From NCBI RefSeq assembly GCF_003989665.1, contig NZ_RZIJ01000001.1:310001-374000 (forward strand): DNA of 64,000 bases, read 5' to 3'. Position numbers and translations under genes: made by a program. Positions 7,838 through 17,655 of this stretch are shown here, piece by piece. The DNA is from Azospirillum doebereinerae (GTDB lineage Bacteria; Pseudomonadota; Alphaproteobacteria; Azospirillales; Azospirillaceae). A model generated the notes under the pieces. That model saw only the letters and a list, made by a program, of their open reading frames with translations. It was not told where the DNA came from and made no database searches. The number at the start of each line of letters is the position of its first letter. The stretch's first letter is position 1.

Positions 7838-8743
7838 ATGTTCATGCACAACAAGAACCTGATGTACACGGTGCGCGTTTCGGAGCCGAATCCGCAGCTC
7901 GCCAGCCTGATGCTGGAGCAGTTCGGCGGGCCGCAGGGCGAACTCGCCGCCGCCATGCGCTATTTCCAGCAGGGGCTGGCCGACGAGGATCCCGGCCGCA
8001 AGGATCTGCTGATCGACATCGCCACGGAGGAGCTGAGCCATCTCGAGATCATCGGCTCCATCGTCGCCATGTTGACCAAGGGCGTGAAGGGCAAGCTGGC
8101 CGAGGCCTCGGAAGAGACCGCCGACCTCTACGCCACCATCACGCAGGGGTCCGGCAGCCACACGCTCTCGCTGCTCTACGGCGGCGGGCCGGCGCTGGTG
8201 AACTCGTCGGGGCAGTTGTGGAACGCCGGCTACATCGACAGCATCGGCGACCCGACCTGCGACCTGCGGTCCAACATCGCCGCCGAATCCCGCGCCAAGA
8301 TCGTCTATGAGCGCCTGATCAACATCACCACCGACCCCGGTGTGAAGGACGCTCTGGGCTTCCTGATGACGCGCGAAGTGGCGCACCAGAAGAGCTTCGA
8401 GAAGGCGCTCTACTCCATTGAGAACAACTTCCCGCCGGGCAAGCTGCCGGCCATGCCGGAATACGCCGACAAGTACTACAACATGAGCCAGGGCGAGGGC
8501 GACTCGCGGGGCCCATGGAACCAGGGTGAGCAGTGGGAGTACGTCACGCTCAACCCGGCCGACGGGCCGGTCAACGGCGGCGACGGCAACCCCTCGGTGA
8601 AGCTGGCCGCCAAGGAACTGAAGGCGATCAACGCGGTCGCCGCGCGGACCCAATCCAACCCGGCGTCGGACCCGACGACCGGTGCCGATCTCGGCGCCGG
8701 GCCGGGCGCCGGCAAGACGACGAAGAGCAAGACCAAGGCGTGA
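7838..8743 (+). CDS. Manganese-containing (non-haem) catalase
   Basis: The protein dismutates H2O2 with a di-manganese centre held in a four-helix bundle. The 301-residue product has the characteristic N-terminus MFMHNKNLMYTVRV, and metal ligands in FGGPQGELAAAMRYFQQ (Glu), DIATEELSHLEIIG (Glu and His) and later GFLMTREVAHQKSFEKAL (Glu and His). The C-terminal 40 residues are Pro/Gly/Thr/Lys-rich and probably disordered. ATG 7838 is chosen over GTG 7823 because GTGAGGA lies at good spacing and the family starts here. It is monocistronic, preceded by an EcfG-like promoter and followed by an intergenic palindromic repeat. Confidence 0.92.
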   Translation: MFMHNKNLMYTVRVSEPNPQLASLMLEQFGGPQGELAAAMRYFQQGLADEDPGRKDLLIDIATEELSHLEIIGSIVAMLTKGVKGKLAEASEETADLYATITQGSGSHTLSLLYGGGPALVNSSGQLWNAGYIDSIGDPTCDLRSNIAAESRAKIVYERLINITTDPGVKDALGFLMTREVAHQKSFEKALYSIENNFPPGKLPAMPEYADKYYNMSQGEGDSRGPWNQGEQWEYVTLNPADGPVNGGDGNPSVKLAAKELKAINAVAARTQSNPASDPTTGADLGAGPGAGKTTKSKTKA

Positions 8744-8773
8744 TTCGATAGGGGTGTAACGTCCGGCCACGCC

Positions 8774-8883
8774 GCCCCCTCCCCATCCCTCCCCCGCCTT
8801 CCGCGGGAGAGGGGGCTGGACGCTTGCCAGCGTTCGGCGGCAGTCCCCTCTCCCGCGCAGCGGGGGAGGGTTAGGGAGGGGGC
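8774..8883. repeat. Type A intergenic palindromic repeat, copy 1
   Basis: This 110-nt element begins GCCCCCTCCCCATCCCTCCC and ends GGGTTAGGGAGGGGGC, so the two ends are inverted and the whole can fold into a long stem with two side hairpins (CCCCCGC...GCGGGAGAGGGGG and CCCCTCTCCCGCG...CGGGGGAGG). It lies between the convergent Mn-catalase and ahcY genes. Near-identical copies occur at 33205-33313 and 42485-42593, and a related type at 17534-17645 and 37976-38078. Confidence 0.8.
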
Positions 8884-8928
8884 AAACATGGCCGCACCCA
8901 CCCGATTCCACTCAATCATTACCCAAAG

Positions 8929-8959
8929 AAAAAGGGCCGCCCAACCGGACGGCCCTTTT
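8929..8959 (-). terminator. ahcY: Rho-independent terminator of ahcY
   Basis: AAAAAGGGCCG (8929-8939) and CGGCCCTTTT (8950-8959) form a strong hairpin with a 10-base loop. Read on the minus strand, the stem ends in a run of T residues 25 bases after the ahcY stop codon, the standard intrinsic terminator form. On the plus strand it also ends in four T residues. Confidence 0.85.
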
Positions 8960-8983
8960 CCTTATCCAGGAACCCCCGACCGC

Positions 8984-10285
8984 TTAGTAGCGGTAGTGGT
9001 CCGGCTTGTACGGGCCGGCGGCCGGGACGCTGATGTATTCGGCCTGCTTGTCGGTCAGGGTGGTCAGCTTGGCGCCGATCTTGTCCAGATGCAGGCGTGC
9101 GACCTTCTCGTCCAGGTGCTTGGGCAGCACGTAGACCTTGCGCTCGTAGGCGGCGGCGTTGGTCCACAGCTCGATCTGGGCCAGCACCTGGTTGGTGAAG
9201 CTGGCGCTCATCACGAAGCTCGGGTGGCCGGTGGCGCAGCCGAGGTTGACCAGACGGCCCTGGGCCAGGACGATCAGGCGCTTGCCGTCGGGGAACACGA
9301 CCTCGTCGACCTGCGGCTTGACCTCTTCCCACACGTAGTTGCGCAGGGAGTCGATCTGGATCTCGCTGTCGAAGTGGCCGATGTTGCAGACGATGGCGCG
9401 GTCCTTCATCTGGCGCATGTGGTCCAGCGTGATGACGTCCACATTGCCGGTCGCGGTGACGAAGATGTCGCCGAGCGAGGCGGCCTCGTCCATCGTGACG
9501 ACCTGATAGCCTTCCATCGCGGCCTGGAGCGCGTTGATCGGGTCGATCTCCGTCACCATGACGCGGGCGCCTTGGCTGCGCAGCGAGGCGGCCGAGCCCT
9601 TGCCCACGTCGCCGTAACCGGCGACGACGGCGACCTTGCCGGCCATCATCACGTCGGTGGCGCGCTTGATGCCGTCGACCAGCGACTCACGGCAGCCGTA
9701 CAGGTTGTCGAACTTCGACTTGGTGACGCTGTCGTTCACGTTGATGGCCGGAACCTTCAGCGTGCCCTTCTTCATCATCTCGTACAGGCGGTGCACGCCG
9801 GTCGTCGTCTCTTCCGACAGGCCACGGACCTCGTCCAGCATCGCCGGATACTTGTCGTGCATGATCTGGGTGACGTCGCCGCCGTCGTCCAGGATCATGT
9901 TCGGGGTCCAGCCGTCGGGGCCGCGCAGCGTGGCCTCGATGCACTCCCAGAACTCCTCCTCGGTCTCGCCCTTCCAGGCGAAGACCGGAATGCCGGCTGC
10001 GGCGATGGCGGCGGCGGCCTGGTCCTGGGTCGAGAAGATGTTGCAGGACGACCAGCGCACGGTGGCGCCGAGCGCGGTCAGCGTCTCGATCAGCACGGCG
10101 GTCTGGATGGTCATGTGCAGGCAGCCGACGATGCGGGCGCCGGCCAGCGGCTTGGACGCGCCGAACTCCGCGCGCAGAGCCATCAGGCCGGGCATCTCCG
10201 TCTCGGCGATGTTGATTTCCTTGCGGCCCCACTGGGCGAGGCTGATGTCCTTGACCTTGTAGTCGGTGAAGTCGGCGGCGGCCAT
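8984..10285 (-). CDS. ahcY: Adenosylhomocysteinase (S-adenosyl-L-homocysteine hydrolase)
   Basis: AhcY splits S-adenosylhomocysteine into adenosine and homocysteine with a tightly bound NAD, keeping the methylation cycle running. The 433-residue product has the substrate-domain motifs [16 protein letters not shown] and [11 protein letters not shown], the NAD-binding [15 protein letters not shown], and the C-terminal KPDHYRY with the conserved Lys and Tyr. Start ATG 10285 has GGAGA at about ten bases. It is monocistronic. The 18-bp palindrome at 10354-10371 lies in its promoter region and suggests repression by an ArsR-type SAH sensor. Confidence 0.97.
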   Translation of the reverse strand: MAAADFTDYKVKDISLAQWGRKEINIAETEMPGLMALRAEFGASKPLAGARIVGCLHMTIQTAVLIETLTALGATVRWSSCNIFSTQDQAAAAIAAAGIPVFAWKGETEEEFWECIEATLRGPDGWTPNMILDDGGDVTQIMHDKYPAMLDEVRGLSEETTTGVHRLYEMMKKGTLKVPAINVNDSVTKSKFDNLYGCRESLVDGIKRATDVMMAGKVAVVAGYGDVGKGSAASLRSQGARVMVTEIDPINALQAAMEGYQVVTMDEAASLGDIFVTATGNVDVITLDHMRQMKDRAIVCNIGHFDSEIQIDSLRNYVWEEVKPQVDEVVFPDGKRLIVLAQGRLVNLGCATGHPSFVMSASFTNQVLAQIELWTNAAAYERKVYVLPKHLDEKVARLHLDKIGAKLTTLTDKQAEYISVPAAGPYKPDHYRY

Positions 10286-10353
10286 GCAGGCTCTCCTAAC
10301 GGGGTGGGATGATGCTGGGCACGGGTGTAGCAGCGCAAAACAGGGTCCGCAAG

Positions 10354-10371
10354 CATAAAGATATCTTTATG
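10354..10371. promoter_or_regulatory. Perfect 18-bp palindrome, candidate operator of ahcY
   Basis: CATAAAGATATCTTTATG is a perfect palindrome 69-86 bases upstream of the ahcY start. On the minus strand TTGCTC lies 17 bases before the TTTATG half, so the palindrome would overlap a core promoter. It is known that the ArsR-family repressor SahR controls ahcY in Proteobacteria through AT-rich palindromes; that this is such a site is inference. Confidence 0.65.
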
Positions 10372-10537
10372 TTTGTGAGCAAGCGTTCGGCCTTGGTCGA
10401 AACGGTGAGCTGCGGGCAGGACTCGGAACCGCGCCGGCCCGATGGCACGGGTCTTCGGAACCATGGAGCGGTGCATGATGAAGAACGGCCCCGCCAGAGC
10501 GTGCGGGGCTCGCCGACCGGGAGCGCTGGCGTCCCGA

Positions 10538-11161
10538 TCAGACCGCGTCGATGTAGGCCAGCAGCGGCCCCCAGTCGCCGCGATGCTCGGCGGCGCGCTT
10601 GCCGGGCATGTCGAACAGGCTGAGGCCGGAGGCCGCCGAATCGGCGTAGATCTGGCTGTCGCGCAGCCGCGTCACCACCTTGTGCCCGATGCCGCCGAGA
10701 AACTGGTCCAGCCGGTCGGCGGCCTTGGTGCGGGCGCGCATGCGGTTGCCGACCACCGCCACCGACTTCCTGTGCTTGGCGATGGACTTCAACTCTTCCA
10801 GCTTGCCGAGGAAGCGCTGGGTCGCCTGCTCGTCGAAGGCGCCGGGAAGCACCGGCAGGACGATCACGTCCGCCATCTTCACCAGATCCTCGATCTGCTT
10901 GGTCTTCAAGGCGGCGGGCGCGTCGATCACCAGACGCTTGGTGCCGCGCGGCGCGTCGCTGACGTCCTTCGCCCAGTCCAACCCGACCAGGGCCGGCGCC
11001 TTCTCCGGCCGCCGTTCCAGCCAGCCGAGCGAGGAGCGCTGGCGGTCCACGTCGGCCAGAGCGGTGGGAAGGCCGGCGGCGGCGGACGCGGCGGCGAGGT
11101 GGGTGGCGACGGTCGTCTTGCCGCAGCCGCCCTTGATGTTGGCGACGAGGATCGTGAGCAT
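10538..11161 (-). CDS. ParA/MinD-family ATPase, orphan
   Basis: The 207-residue protein is a small ParA-type ATPase. ANIKGGCGKTTVATHLAAA near the N-terminus is a deviant Walker A motif with the signature first lysine, ALADVDRQRSSLGWL matches the A-prime/switch region, and LVIDAPAAL the Walker B. These proteins dimerise with ATP and bind DNA or membrane to position chromosomes, plasmids, chemoreceptor arrays or protein bodies. No parB or origin gene is nearby, so chromosome segregation is unlikely to be its job. It starts 10 bases after the stop codon of the CYTH-CHAD gene and must be co-transcribed with it. The start ATG 11161 has a GAGGA run upstream. Confidence 0.8.
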   Translation of the reverse strand: MLTILVANIKGGCGKTTVATHLAAASAAAGLPTALADVDRQRSSLGWLERRPEKAPALVGLDWAKDVSDAPRGTKRLVIDAPAALKTKQIEDLVKMADVIVLPVLPGAFDEQATQRFLGKLEELKSIAKHRKSVAVVGNRMRARTKAADRLDQFLGGIGHKVVTRLRDSQIYADSAASGLSLFDMPGKRAAEHRGDWGPLLAYIDAV

Positions 11162-11171
11162 GGCCGGGAGC

Positions 11172-12776
11172 TTACTCCTCGGCGTCCGGCTTCGACCAGA
11201 AGCGCTTGGCGTCGAGGAAATCATGCCACAGGGCGACGAGATCCGCCTCGGTGTCGGACACGCCCCGCGCGTGCCAACCGATGACGATGCCGGCGGCGCG
11301 CGGCTCGCCGGGGGCCGAGCGGCTGCCGTCCTCGTGCAGCTCGTGCAGCAGGCGGGTCGCCGTCGCCACGTCGTTCAGATGGCCGAGCGCGTCTTGGAAG
11401 GCCGACAGCTCGTTCAGGTAACGGCGCACCGGCTTGTCGTCGTAGAGGCTGCGGAAGAACTCGGCGGCGTAGCGCAGCTTCTTGAGCGCGATGCGGAGCT
11501 GGTGCCGCTGCGCCACCGGCAGATGCGCGAAGCCGTGCCCGGCCCGTTTGGCCTTCTTATGGCGCTTGTTCAGCAAATGGTCGGCCAGACCGGTGACCGG
11601 GCCGAACAGTCGGATCGACTCCTCGCTGACGGGCTGGTCGCGCCAGCCGCGCTTCTCAACCCAGGCGCCCAGGCCCAGCAGGAAGGCGGTGTAGCGGTCC
11701 GACCCGACGGCGGCGCGCACCGTTTCGTAGGCGCGCAGGCGGCGCGCCTCGGCGGCGGCGGCCAGCGCGTCGATGTCCTCGACCGCCGATCGGCCGTGCC
11801 CGTCGGCGCGGTGGAAGGCGTCGCGCACCGGGGCCAGCAGTTCCGTCGCGAAGACGTCCCAATCGCGCGCCGGGCCGAGACTGCCGGCCAGCCATTTGAT
11901 CTCGCCCACCAGCCAGAGGTATTGCGGCGCCGGCACGAAGGGCCGGAACAGCGCGATGGCCGAGCGCAGGCGGCGCAGCGCCACCCGCATCTGGTGGACG
12001 CCCTCCGGGTCGTCGCCGTGCAGGGTCACCGCCTCGTTGGCCGCGAGATGGGCGACGCAGGCGCGCACGATGCGGGCGACGGCGCCCTCGACCGTGGTGT
12101 CGGTGTCGAGCATCAGCTTGTCGGCCTTCGCCGCCTTGTCGGCCTCCCCGGCCGCCAGCGCATAGCCGCGCGCCGCCTTGGTCCGCGTCTCCAGCCGCAA
12201 GGGCGCGGCCTTCGCCAACTCCAGCGCCAGATCGTAGAGCGCGGCCGGCGATCCGCTCTTCAATTCGAGTTCGACCTCCGACACCGGGGTGGCGGAGCCG
12301 TCGGGCAGCCGCACCTCGCCCCGGTCGAAGGCGATTTCGATCCAAGAGGACTCGTCGCCCTCGCCCAGCGTGACGTCCACCGTCGTGCGCTCGATGACCG
12401 AGGTGAAGACCGGGCGCAGTTCCGCCTCGCCGAGCGGGCCGAGAAGGTCCAGAGCCTCTTCGTCGGTGATCAGCGTCAGGTCGGGCTCGGCGCCGGTCAC
12501 CGCGCATTCCCACTCGTCCCGGCCGAGACCGTCGCCGTCCGGCGCCGACTTCACGGTCTGGACGAAGCCGTCGCCGGTCCGGCGCACCCGCAAGGTGACG
12601 CGGCGGCCGGACAGGCGCCGGTCCTCCGTGTCGTAATAGGTGCTTTCCAGGGTCCGCGTCGCCGCCGGGCCGGTGGCCCGTGACGCGATGGCGGGAGCGG
12701 CGCGCAGGGCTTCCAAATCCTCGGGCCGCGCGGCCAGCTTCAGTTCCGTCTCGCGGTTGTTGTCCGCTTCAGCCAT
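11172..12776 (-). CDS. CYTH and CHAD domain protein (polyphosphate-binding type)
   Basis: The 534-residue protein has an N-terminal CYTH (triphosphate tunnel) domain over about residues 5-200, with the ExExK entry RETELKLAA, YYDTEDRRLSGRRVTLRVRR and QTVKSAPDGDG. A C-terminal CHAD helical domain follows from about residue 230 with the two hallmark helices GVHQMRVALRRLRSAIALF and RHQLRIALKKLRYAAEFF. CYTH domains hydrolyse triphosphate-type substrates; CHAD domains bind inorganic polyphosphate and localise to polyphosphate granules. ATG 12776 is preferred, with GAGG eight bases upstream. It is the first gene of a two-gene operon with the ParA ATPase. Confidence 0.85.
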   Translation of the reverse strand: MAEADNNRETELKLAARPEDLEALRAAPAIASRATGPAATRTLESTYYDTEDRRLSGRRVTLRVRRTGDGFVQTVKSAPDGDGLGRDEWECAVTGAEPDLTLITDEEALDLLGPLGEAELRPVFTSVIERTTVDVTLGEGDESSWIEIAFDRGEVRLPDGSATPVSEVELELKSGSPAALYDLALELAKAAPLRLETRTKAARGYALAAGEADKAAKADKLMLDTDTTVEGAVARIVRACVAHLAANEAVTLHGDDPEGVHQMRVALRRLRSAIALFRPFVPAPQYLWLVGEIKWLAGSLGPARDWDVFATELLAPVRDAFHRADGHGRSAVEDIDALAAAAEARRLRAYETVRAAVGSDRYTAFLLGLGAWVEKRGWRDQPVSEESIRLFGPVTGLADHLLNKRHKKAKRAGHGFAHLPVAQRHQLRIALKKLRYAAEFFRSLYDDKPVRRYLNELSAFQDALGHLNDVATATRLLHELHEDGSRSAPGEPRAAGIVIGWHARGVSDTEADLVALWHDFLDAKRFWSKPDAEE

Positions 12777-13034
12777 CGCTTGCGCCTCGAACCCCGTTCC
12801 ACGGCCATGTCGGCCTACCAGATGGGTGTTTGCACAGGCTCTTGTTAGGGTCAAGTTACGGTAAAAATACAATCCCGGCGGTTGTGAAAGCCCGAGGCGC
12901 CGCACCGGGACGATTCGCCCTTCGGCGCCATCCGTTGGCGGCGTTGCAAAGCGTCACCCGCTGTGCTTGGGTGCGCGCAAAACCTCCACACCCTTGCCGA
13001 ACATTGGCTTGTCAAACATTGGGGAAGCGCGACG

Positions 13035-14228
13035 ATGACCGATTTCAACACGATCGACGACCTTGAGGTGAGCGGGAAGACGGTGCTGGTGCGCGCCGAC
13101 CTGAACGTGCCGATGCAGGACGGCAAGGTGTCGGACACCACCCGCATCGACCGTCTGGCCCCGACCCTGAAGGAACTGTCGCAGAAGGGCGCCAAGGTCG
13201 TCGTGCTGTCGCATTTCGGCCGCCCGAAGAACGGTCCGGACGCCAAGAACTCGCTGCGCAACGTGCTGGACGCGCTGAGCGCCGCCGTTGGCCAGACGGT
13301 CGCCTTCGCCGAGGATTGCGTCGGCCAGCCCGCCAAGGACGCCATCGCCAAGGTGCACGAGGGCGCCATCGTCCTGCTGGAGAACACCCGCTTCCACGCG
13401 GAAGAGGAAAAGAACGACCCGGCCTTCGCGAAACGGATCGCCGAACTGGGCGATGTCTACGTGAACGACGCCTTCTCCGCCGCGCACCGCGCCCACGCCT
13501 CGACCGAGGGCGTCGCCCGCCTGCTGCCCAGCGCCGCCGGCCGCCTGATGGAAGCCGAGTTGAAGGCGCTGACGCTGGCGCTGGAGAAGCCGGAGCGCCC
13601 GGTGGCCGCCGTCGTCGGCGGGGCCAAGATCTCGACCAAGCTGGAACTGCTCGGCAACATGGTCCGCAAGGTGGATCTGCTGGCGCTGGGCGGCGGCATG
13701 GCCAACACCTTCCTGTTCGCGCAGGGCGTCGATGTCGGCGCCTCGCTGTGCGAGAAGGAGATGGCCGACCAAGCCCGCGCCATCATGGCGACGGCCAAGG
13801 AAAGCAACTGCGAGATCCTGCTGCCCAAGGACTTCGTGGTTGCCAAGGAGTTCAAGGCCGGCGCCGAGAACCGCGTGGTCGCCTTCGACGCCATCGGGTC
13901 GGATGAGATGGCGCTGGACGTTGGCCCGGCGACGGTGGAGTTCCTGGGGCTGAAGCTCCAGGGCGCCAAGACCATCGTGTGGAACGGTCCGCTCGGCGCC
14001 TTCGAGATCGCGCCCTTCGACGCCGGCACCAACGCCGTGGCCGGGCTCGTCGCCGCGCGCACCGAGGCGGGCGGTCTGCTGTCGGTGGCCGGCGGCGGCG
14101 ACACGGTCGCGGCGCTGGCCCACGCCGGGGCCGAGGAGAAGTTCACCTACGTGTCGGCCGCCGGCGGCGCCTTCCTGGAATGGCTGGAAGGCAAGGAACT
14201 GCCGGGCGTCGCGGCGCTGAAGAAGTAA
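13035..14228 (+). CDS. pgk: Phosphoglycerate kinase
   Basis: Pgk interconverts 1,3-bisphosphoglycerate and 3-phosphoglycerate with ATP formation in glycolysis, gluconeogenesis or the Calvin cycle. The 397-residue protein has the N-terminal substrate motif [22 protein letters not shown], the family block [16 protein letters not shown], the hinge [13 protein letters not shown] and the nucleotide motif [13 protein letters not shown] 13035 follows a GGGGAA sequence. The direct repeat ACATTGG at 13001-13007 and 13016-13022 lies just upstream and may be part of its promoter. It is not accompanied by gapA here, unlike in many genomes. Confidence 0.96.
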   Translation: MTDFNTIDDLEVSGKTVLVRADLNVPMQDGKVSDTTRIDRLAPTLKELSQKGAKVVVLSHFGRPKNGPDAKNSLRNVLDALSAAVGQTVAFAEDCVGQPAKDAIAKVHEGAIVLLENTRFHAEEEKNDPAFAKRIAELGDVYVNDAFSAAHRAHASTEGVARLLPSAAGRLMEAELKALTLALEKPERPVAAVVGGAKISTKLELLGNMVRKVDLLALGGGMANTFLFAQGVDVGASLCEKEMADQARAIMATAKESNCEILLPKDFVVAKEFKAGAENRVVAFDAIGSDEMALDVGPATVEFLGLKLQGAKTIVWNGPLGAFEIAPFDAGTNAVAGLVAARTEAGGLLSVAGGGDTVAALAHAGAEEKFTYVSAAGGAFLEWLEGKELPGVAALKK

Positions 14229-14548
14229 GGGGTTTCCAAGCGGGTTCAGGGGTGCGGTCCGCTGAGGTTTGGCGGACCGTCCGGTCCGGGCTTTGGAAAG
14301 CGGCGTCCTGGACCAGCGCGCCGGGCGGTGGCTGAAGAAGCGCGGCATCCGCGATGGAACAGGATGCGGCCCGACACGCAGGTCGCCTCGCCCCCGTCGG
14401 CGACTTGCGCCAAGCGGTCCTCAAGCCGCAGGGTCGGGCCAAAACAAGGAAAGACAGGATTTTCATCCTGTCTTTCCTCAAAGACCTCAAAATCACCTGG
14501 GGAGAAGGGCAGCTCAGCGCCTTGGGTGCACCCTGCCCGACCCCGGTC
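14229..14548. other. 320-base convergent gap between pgk and DAHP synthase
   Basis: No gene is seen. The only clear element is the 14-bp perfect hairpin at 14447-14478, annotated separately. The remainder is ordinary GC-rich sequence without repeats that I can recognise. Confidence 0.6.
14447..14478. terminator. Perfect 14-bp hairpin, bidirectional terminator
   Basis: AGGAAAGACAGGAT (14447-14460) pairs perfectly with ATCCTGTCTTTCCT (14465-14478) around TTTC. It lies 70 bases after the stop of the minus-strand DAHP synthase gene and about 220 bases after pgk. The stem is unusually AT-rich for this genome. There is no long T-run. Confidence 0.6.
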
Positions 14549-15940
14549 TCATTCCGCCGCGGCGCTCGCGCGGCGCTGACCGTCACGGGTGTTGCGGGCG
14601 CGCTTCAGCTCGCCGGCCAGCAGGAACGCCAGCTCCAGCGACTGGCTGGCGTTCAGGCGCGGGTCGCAGGCGGTGTGGTAGCGCTGCGCCAGCTTGTGGT
14701 CGGTGATCGCTTGGGCGCCGCCGGTGCACTCCGTCACGTCCTGGCCGGTCAGCTCGAAATGGACGCCACCGGCATGCGTGCCCTCGGCCTGGTGCACGTC
14801 GAAGAAGCCGCGCGCCTCGGCCAGCACCTTCTCCACCGGACGGGTTTTGTAGCCGGTGGTCGACTTGATCGTGTTGCCGTGCATCGGGTCGCAGGACCAC
14901 ACCACCGTGCGGCCCTCGCGCTGGACCTTGCGCAGCAGCGGCGGGAACCTGTCCGCCACCTTCTCCGCGCCCATGCGGACGATCAGGGTCAGGCGTCCGG
15001 CCTCGTTGGTCGGATTCAGGATGTCGATCAGGCGGATCAGCTCGTCCGGGTCGGTGGTCGGGCCGCATTTCAGGCCGATCGGATTCTTCACCCCGCGCAG
15101 GAACTCGACATGCGCGCCGTCGAGCTGGCGGGTGCGGTCGCCGATCCACAGCATGTGGGCCGACACGTCGTACCAGTCACCGCTGGTGCTGTCGACGCGG
15201 GTCAGCGCCTGCTCGAAGGGCAGCAGCAGAGCCTCGTGGCTGGTGAAGAAGTCGGTCTCGCGGATCTGCGGAGTCGTCTCCGCCGTGATGCCGCAGGCGG
15301 CCATGAAGGCCAGCGTCTCGTCCAGGCGGTTGGCGAGTTCCTGGAAATGCTCGCCGGCCGGGGAGCGCTCGACGAAGCCCAGCGTCCACTGGTGGACCTT
15401 GTGCAGATCGGCGTAGCCGCCCTGGGCGAAGGCGCGCAGCAGGTTCAGCGTGGACGCCGCCTGGGTGTAGGCCTGCATCATGCGTTCGGGATCGGGAACG
15501 CGGGCGTCGGGCGTGAAGTCGAAGCCGTTGACGATGTCACCCCGGTAGGAGGGCAGCTCGACGCCGTCGATCTCCTCCATGTCGGCCGAGCGCGGCTTGG
15601 CGAACTGCCCGGCCATGCGGCCGACCTTGACCACCGGGATGCCGGCGCCGAAGGTCAGCACGACCGCCATCTGCAACAGCACGCGGAAGGTGTCGCGGAT
15701 GTTGTTGGGGTGGAACTCGGCGAAGCTCTCGGCGCAGTCGCCGCCCTGCAACAGGAAGGCGTTGCCGGCGGCGGCGTCGGCCAGCTTGGCCTTCAGCCGG
15801 CGGGCCTCGCCGGCGAAGACCAGCGGCGGATAGGCGGAGAGTCGCTGCTCGACCGCCTCGACCTTCGCGGGGTCGGGGTAGGTCGGCAACTGCTTGGCCG
15901 GTTTCGCTCTCCAACTGGCGGGTGTCCAACGCTCGACCAT
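14549..15940 (-). CDS. aroG: Class II 3-deoxy-7-phosphoheptulonate (DAHP) synthase
   Basis: The enzyme condenses phosphoenolpyruvate with erythrose 4-phosphate, the entry step of the shikimate pathway. The 463-residue protein has the plant/actinobacterial class II motifs: [19 protein letters not shown] at the N-terminus, [13 protein letters not shown] with the metal cysteine, [29 protein letters not shown] and [21 protein letters not shown] 15940 is chosen because family homology starts there. It is monocistronic; aroK and aroB lie 35 kb away. The symbol aroG is conventional and could be aroF or aroH in other annotations. Confidence 0.92.
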   Translation of the reverse strand: MVERWTPASWRAKPAKQLPTYPDPAKVEAVEQRLSAYPPLVFAGEARRLKAKLADAAAGNAFLLQGGDCAESFAEFHPNNIRDTFRVLLQMAVVLTFGAGIPVVKVGRMAGQFAKPRSADMEEIDGVELPSYRGDIVNGFDFTPDARVPDPERMMQAYTQAASTLNLLRAFAQGGYADLHKVHQWTLGFVERSPAGEHFQELANRLDETLAFMAACGITAETTPQIRETDFFTSHEALLLPFEQALTRVDSTSGDWYDVSAHMLWIGDRTRQLDGAHVEFLRGVKNPIGLKCGPTTDPDELIRLIDILNPTNEAGRLTLIVRMGAEKVADRFPPLLRKVQREGRTVVWSCDPMHGNTIKSTTGYKTRPVEKVLAEARGFFDVHQAEGTHAGGVHFELTGQDVTECTGGAQAITDHKLAQRYHTACDPRLNASQSLELAFLLAGELKRARNTRDGQRRASAAAE

Positions 15941-16169
15941 GACGCCCCTGCTCTTCCTTGCCGAATGAATAGAATGGCGATTGGGCCATCGAACCATGGC
16001 CCGTCCCAACGGACCCCCTCTATAGCCCGATTCGCAGCAACTTTTCCACAGTTTCGGGGGGCGTCCTGGCAATGCTTCGCGTGTCGGCAGCCAAAAAAAG
16101 CCCACTGGCACGGTGCGGCCGCCCGTCCTATACACGCCGGTATGCAGGGCATCCGGAAGGCCATCGCCA

Positions 16170-17525
16170 ATGAAACCATCCTCTTGGCTGTCGTCCTGGC
16201 GTGAGGCGGCGTCGGTCTATTTCGACCGACGGGTGCTGGCGATCCTGTTCCTTGGCTTCTCCGAAGGGTTGCCGCTGGCGCTGACGGGGGCGACGCTGAA
16301 CGTCTGGCTGCGCGAGGAAGGCGTCAGCAAGACCGGCATTGGTCTGTTCGCGCTGGTCACCATGCCCTACGCGCTGAAATTCCTGTGGGCGCCGCTGATC
16401 GACCGGATGCGGTTGCCGGTGATGACGCGCGTGTTCGGGCGGCGGCGTGGCTGGGCGCTGACGGCGCAAGCGGCGCTGGCGGCGGCGCTGCTGGGCCTGG
16501 GCGGCACCGATCCGGGGATCGAGCTGTGGTGGACCGCCCTGCTCGCCGTGATCGTCGCCTTCTGCTCGGCCAGCCAGGACATCGTCGTCGATGCCTTCCG
16601 CGTCGAGGTGCTGGACGAGAGCCGGCAGGCGGCTGGCGCGGCGGTGCTGGTGCTGGGCTACCGCTTCGGCATGCTGGCGGCGGGGGCGGGGGCGCTCTAC
16701 ATCGCGGATTTTTACGGCTGGCGCGCCGCTTACGAGGCCATGGCGGCGCTGGTGCTGGTCGGCATGGTGACGATCCTGCTGAACCGCGAGCCCAAGACGG
16801 TCGAATCGGCGGACTCCGCCGCGCACGAGCGGCGCGTCGCCGACTGGCTGGCCGCCCGCCCCCATCTGTCCGGCCGCATGGCAAGGCTGCTGTCCTGGCT
16901 TTACGGCGCGGTGGTGGCGCCCTTCGCGCAGTTCATGGGCCGTCGGGGCTGGATCCTGATCCTGGGCTTCATCGCCACCTACAAGCTGGGCGAGGTGCTG
17001 GCCGGTGTGATGTCGGCGCCCTTCTACGTCGATCTCGGCTTCACCAAGAGCGAGATCGCGACGGTCACCAAGCTGTTCGGACTGTGGGCGACGATCGCCG
17101 GGGGCCTGCTCGGCGGGCTGCTGGTCGGGCGGGTCGGGGTGCTGCGTGGCCTGATGATCGGCGGGGTGTTGCAGATGGTGTCCAACCTCGGCTACGTCGC
17201 GCTGGCCTGGACCGGGCACGATTTGACGATGCTGGCGGTCACGGTGGCGGTCGACAACGCCTGCGGCGGCGTCGCCACGGCGGCCTTCGTCGCCTATCTG
17301 TCGGGGCTGTGCAACGCCGCCTACACCGCGACGCAATACGCGCTCCTGTCGAGCTTCTACAAGCTGGGCGGCGATGTGTTCGGCGCGTCGTCGGGCTGGC
17401 TGGCCGACAAGATGGACTGGGTCAGCTTCTTCCTGCTGTCGATGGCGGGATCGCTGCCGGCGCTGGTCCTGCTGACCCGGCTGATGGGGCGGCAGCGGCG
17501 GGAAGCGGTGGCAGCGGCGGAGTAG
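16170..17525 (+). CDS. ampG: AmpG-like muropeptide/peptide permease (MFS superfamily)
   Basis: The 451-residue, about 12-helix inner-membrane protein belongs to the PAT/AmpG branch of the major facilitator superfamily, which imports GlcNAc-anhydroMurNAc peptides for peptidoglycan recycling. The AmpG signature [22 protein letters not shown] lies in helix 1, followed by APLIDRM and [11 protein letters not shown], and [15 protein letters not shown] in helix 4. ATG 16170 has GGAAGG ten bases upstream. It is divergent from the DAHP synthase gene. Substrate is inferred from family; proton-coupled transport of another peptide or acetyl-CoA-type compound cannot be excluded. Confidence 0.82.
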   Translation: MKPSSWLSSWREAASVYFDRRVLAILFLGFSEGLPLALTGATLNVWLREEGVSKTGIGLFALVTMPYALKFLWAPLIDRMRLPVMTRVFGRRRGWALTAQAALAAALLGLGGTDPGIELWWTALLAVIVAFCSASQDIVVDAFRVEVLDESRQAAGAAVLVLGYRFGMLAAGAGALYIADFYGWRAAYEAMAALVLVGMVTILLNREPKTVESADSAAHERRVADWLAARPHLSGRMARLLSWLYGAVVAPFAQFMGRRGWILILGFIATYKLGEVLAGVMSAPFYVDLGFTKSEIATVTKLFGLWATIAGGLLGGLLVGRVGVLRGLMIGGVLQMVSNLGYVALAWTGHDLTMLAVTVAVDNACGGVATAAFVAYLSGLCNAAYTATQYALLSSFYKLGGDVFGASSGWLADKMDWVSFFLLSMAGSLPALVLLTRLMGRQRREAVAAAE

Positions 17526-17533
17526 CGGGGGCG

Positions 17534-17645
17534 TTTGCCCCCATCCCGGCCTTCCCCCGCGGGTCGGGGGAAGGGGGACAGGAGCTTTGTCGGGGTTCAA
17601 GGGCGCTCCCCTCCTCCGCCCGGCGGGGGAGGCAGGATGGGGAAA
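17534..17645. repeat. Type B intergenic palindromic repeat, copy 1
   Basis: The element is bounded by CCCCCATCC and GGATGGGG and contains two hairpins (CTTCCCCCG...GGGGGAAGG and CCCCTCCTCC...GGGGGAGG) around the core GGACAGGAGCTTTGTCGGGG. It fills the gap between convergent ampG and the lipoprotein gene. The core is repeated in opposite orientation at 37976-38078. Confidence 0.7.
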
Positions 17646-17655
17646 AGCGCCTTTC

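Noticed and set aside
10286..10400. An SAH riboswitch in front of ahcY
   Set aside because: The leader lacks the conserved SAH aptamer stems that I know; the palindrome fits a protein operator better.
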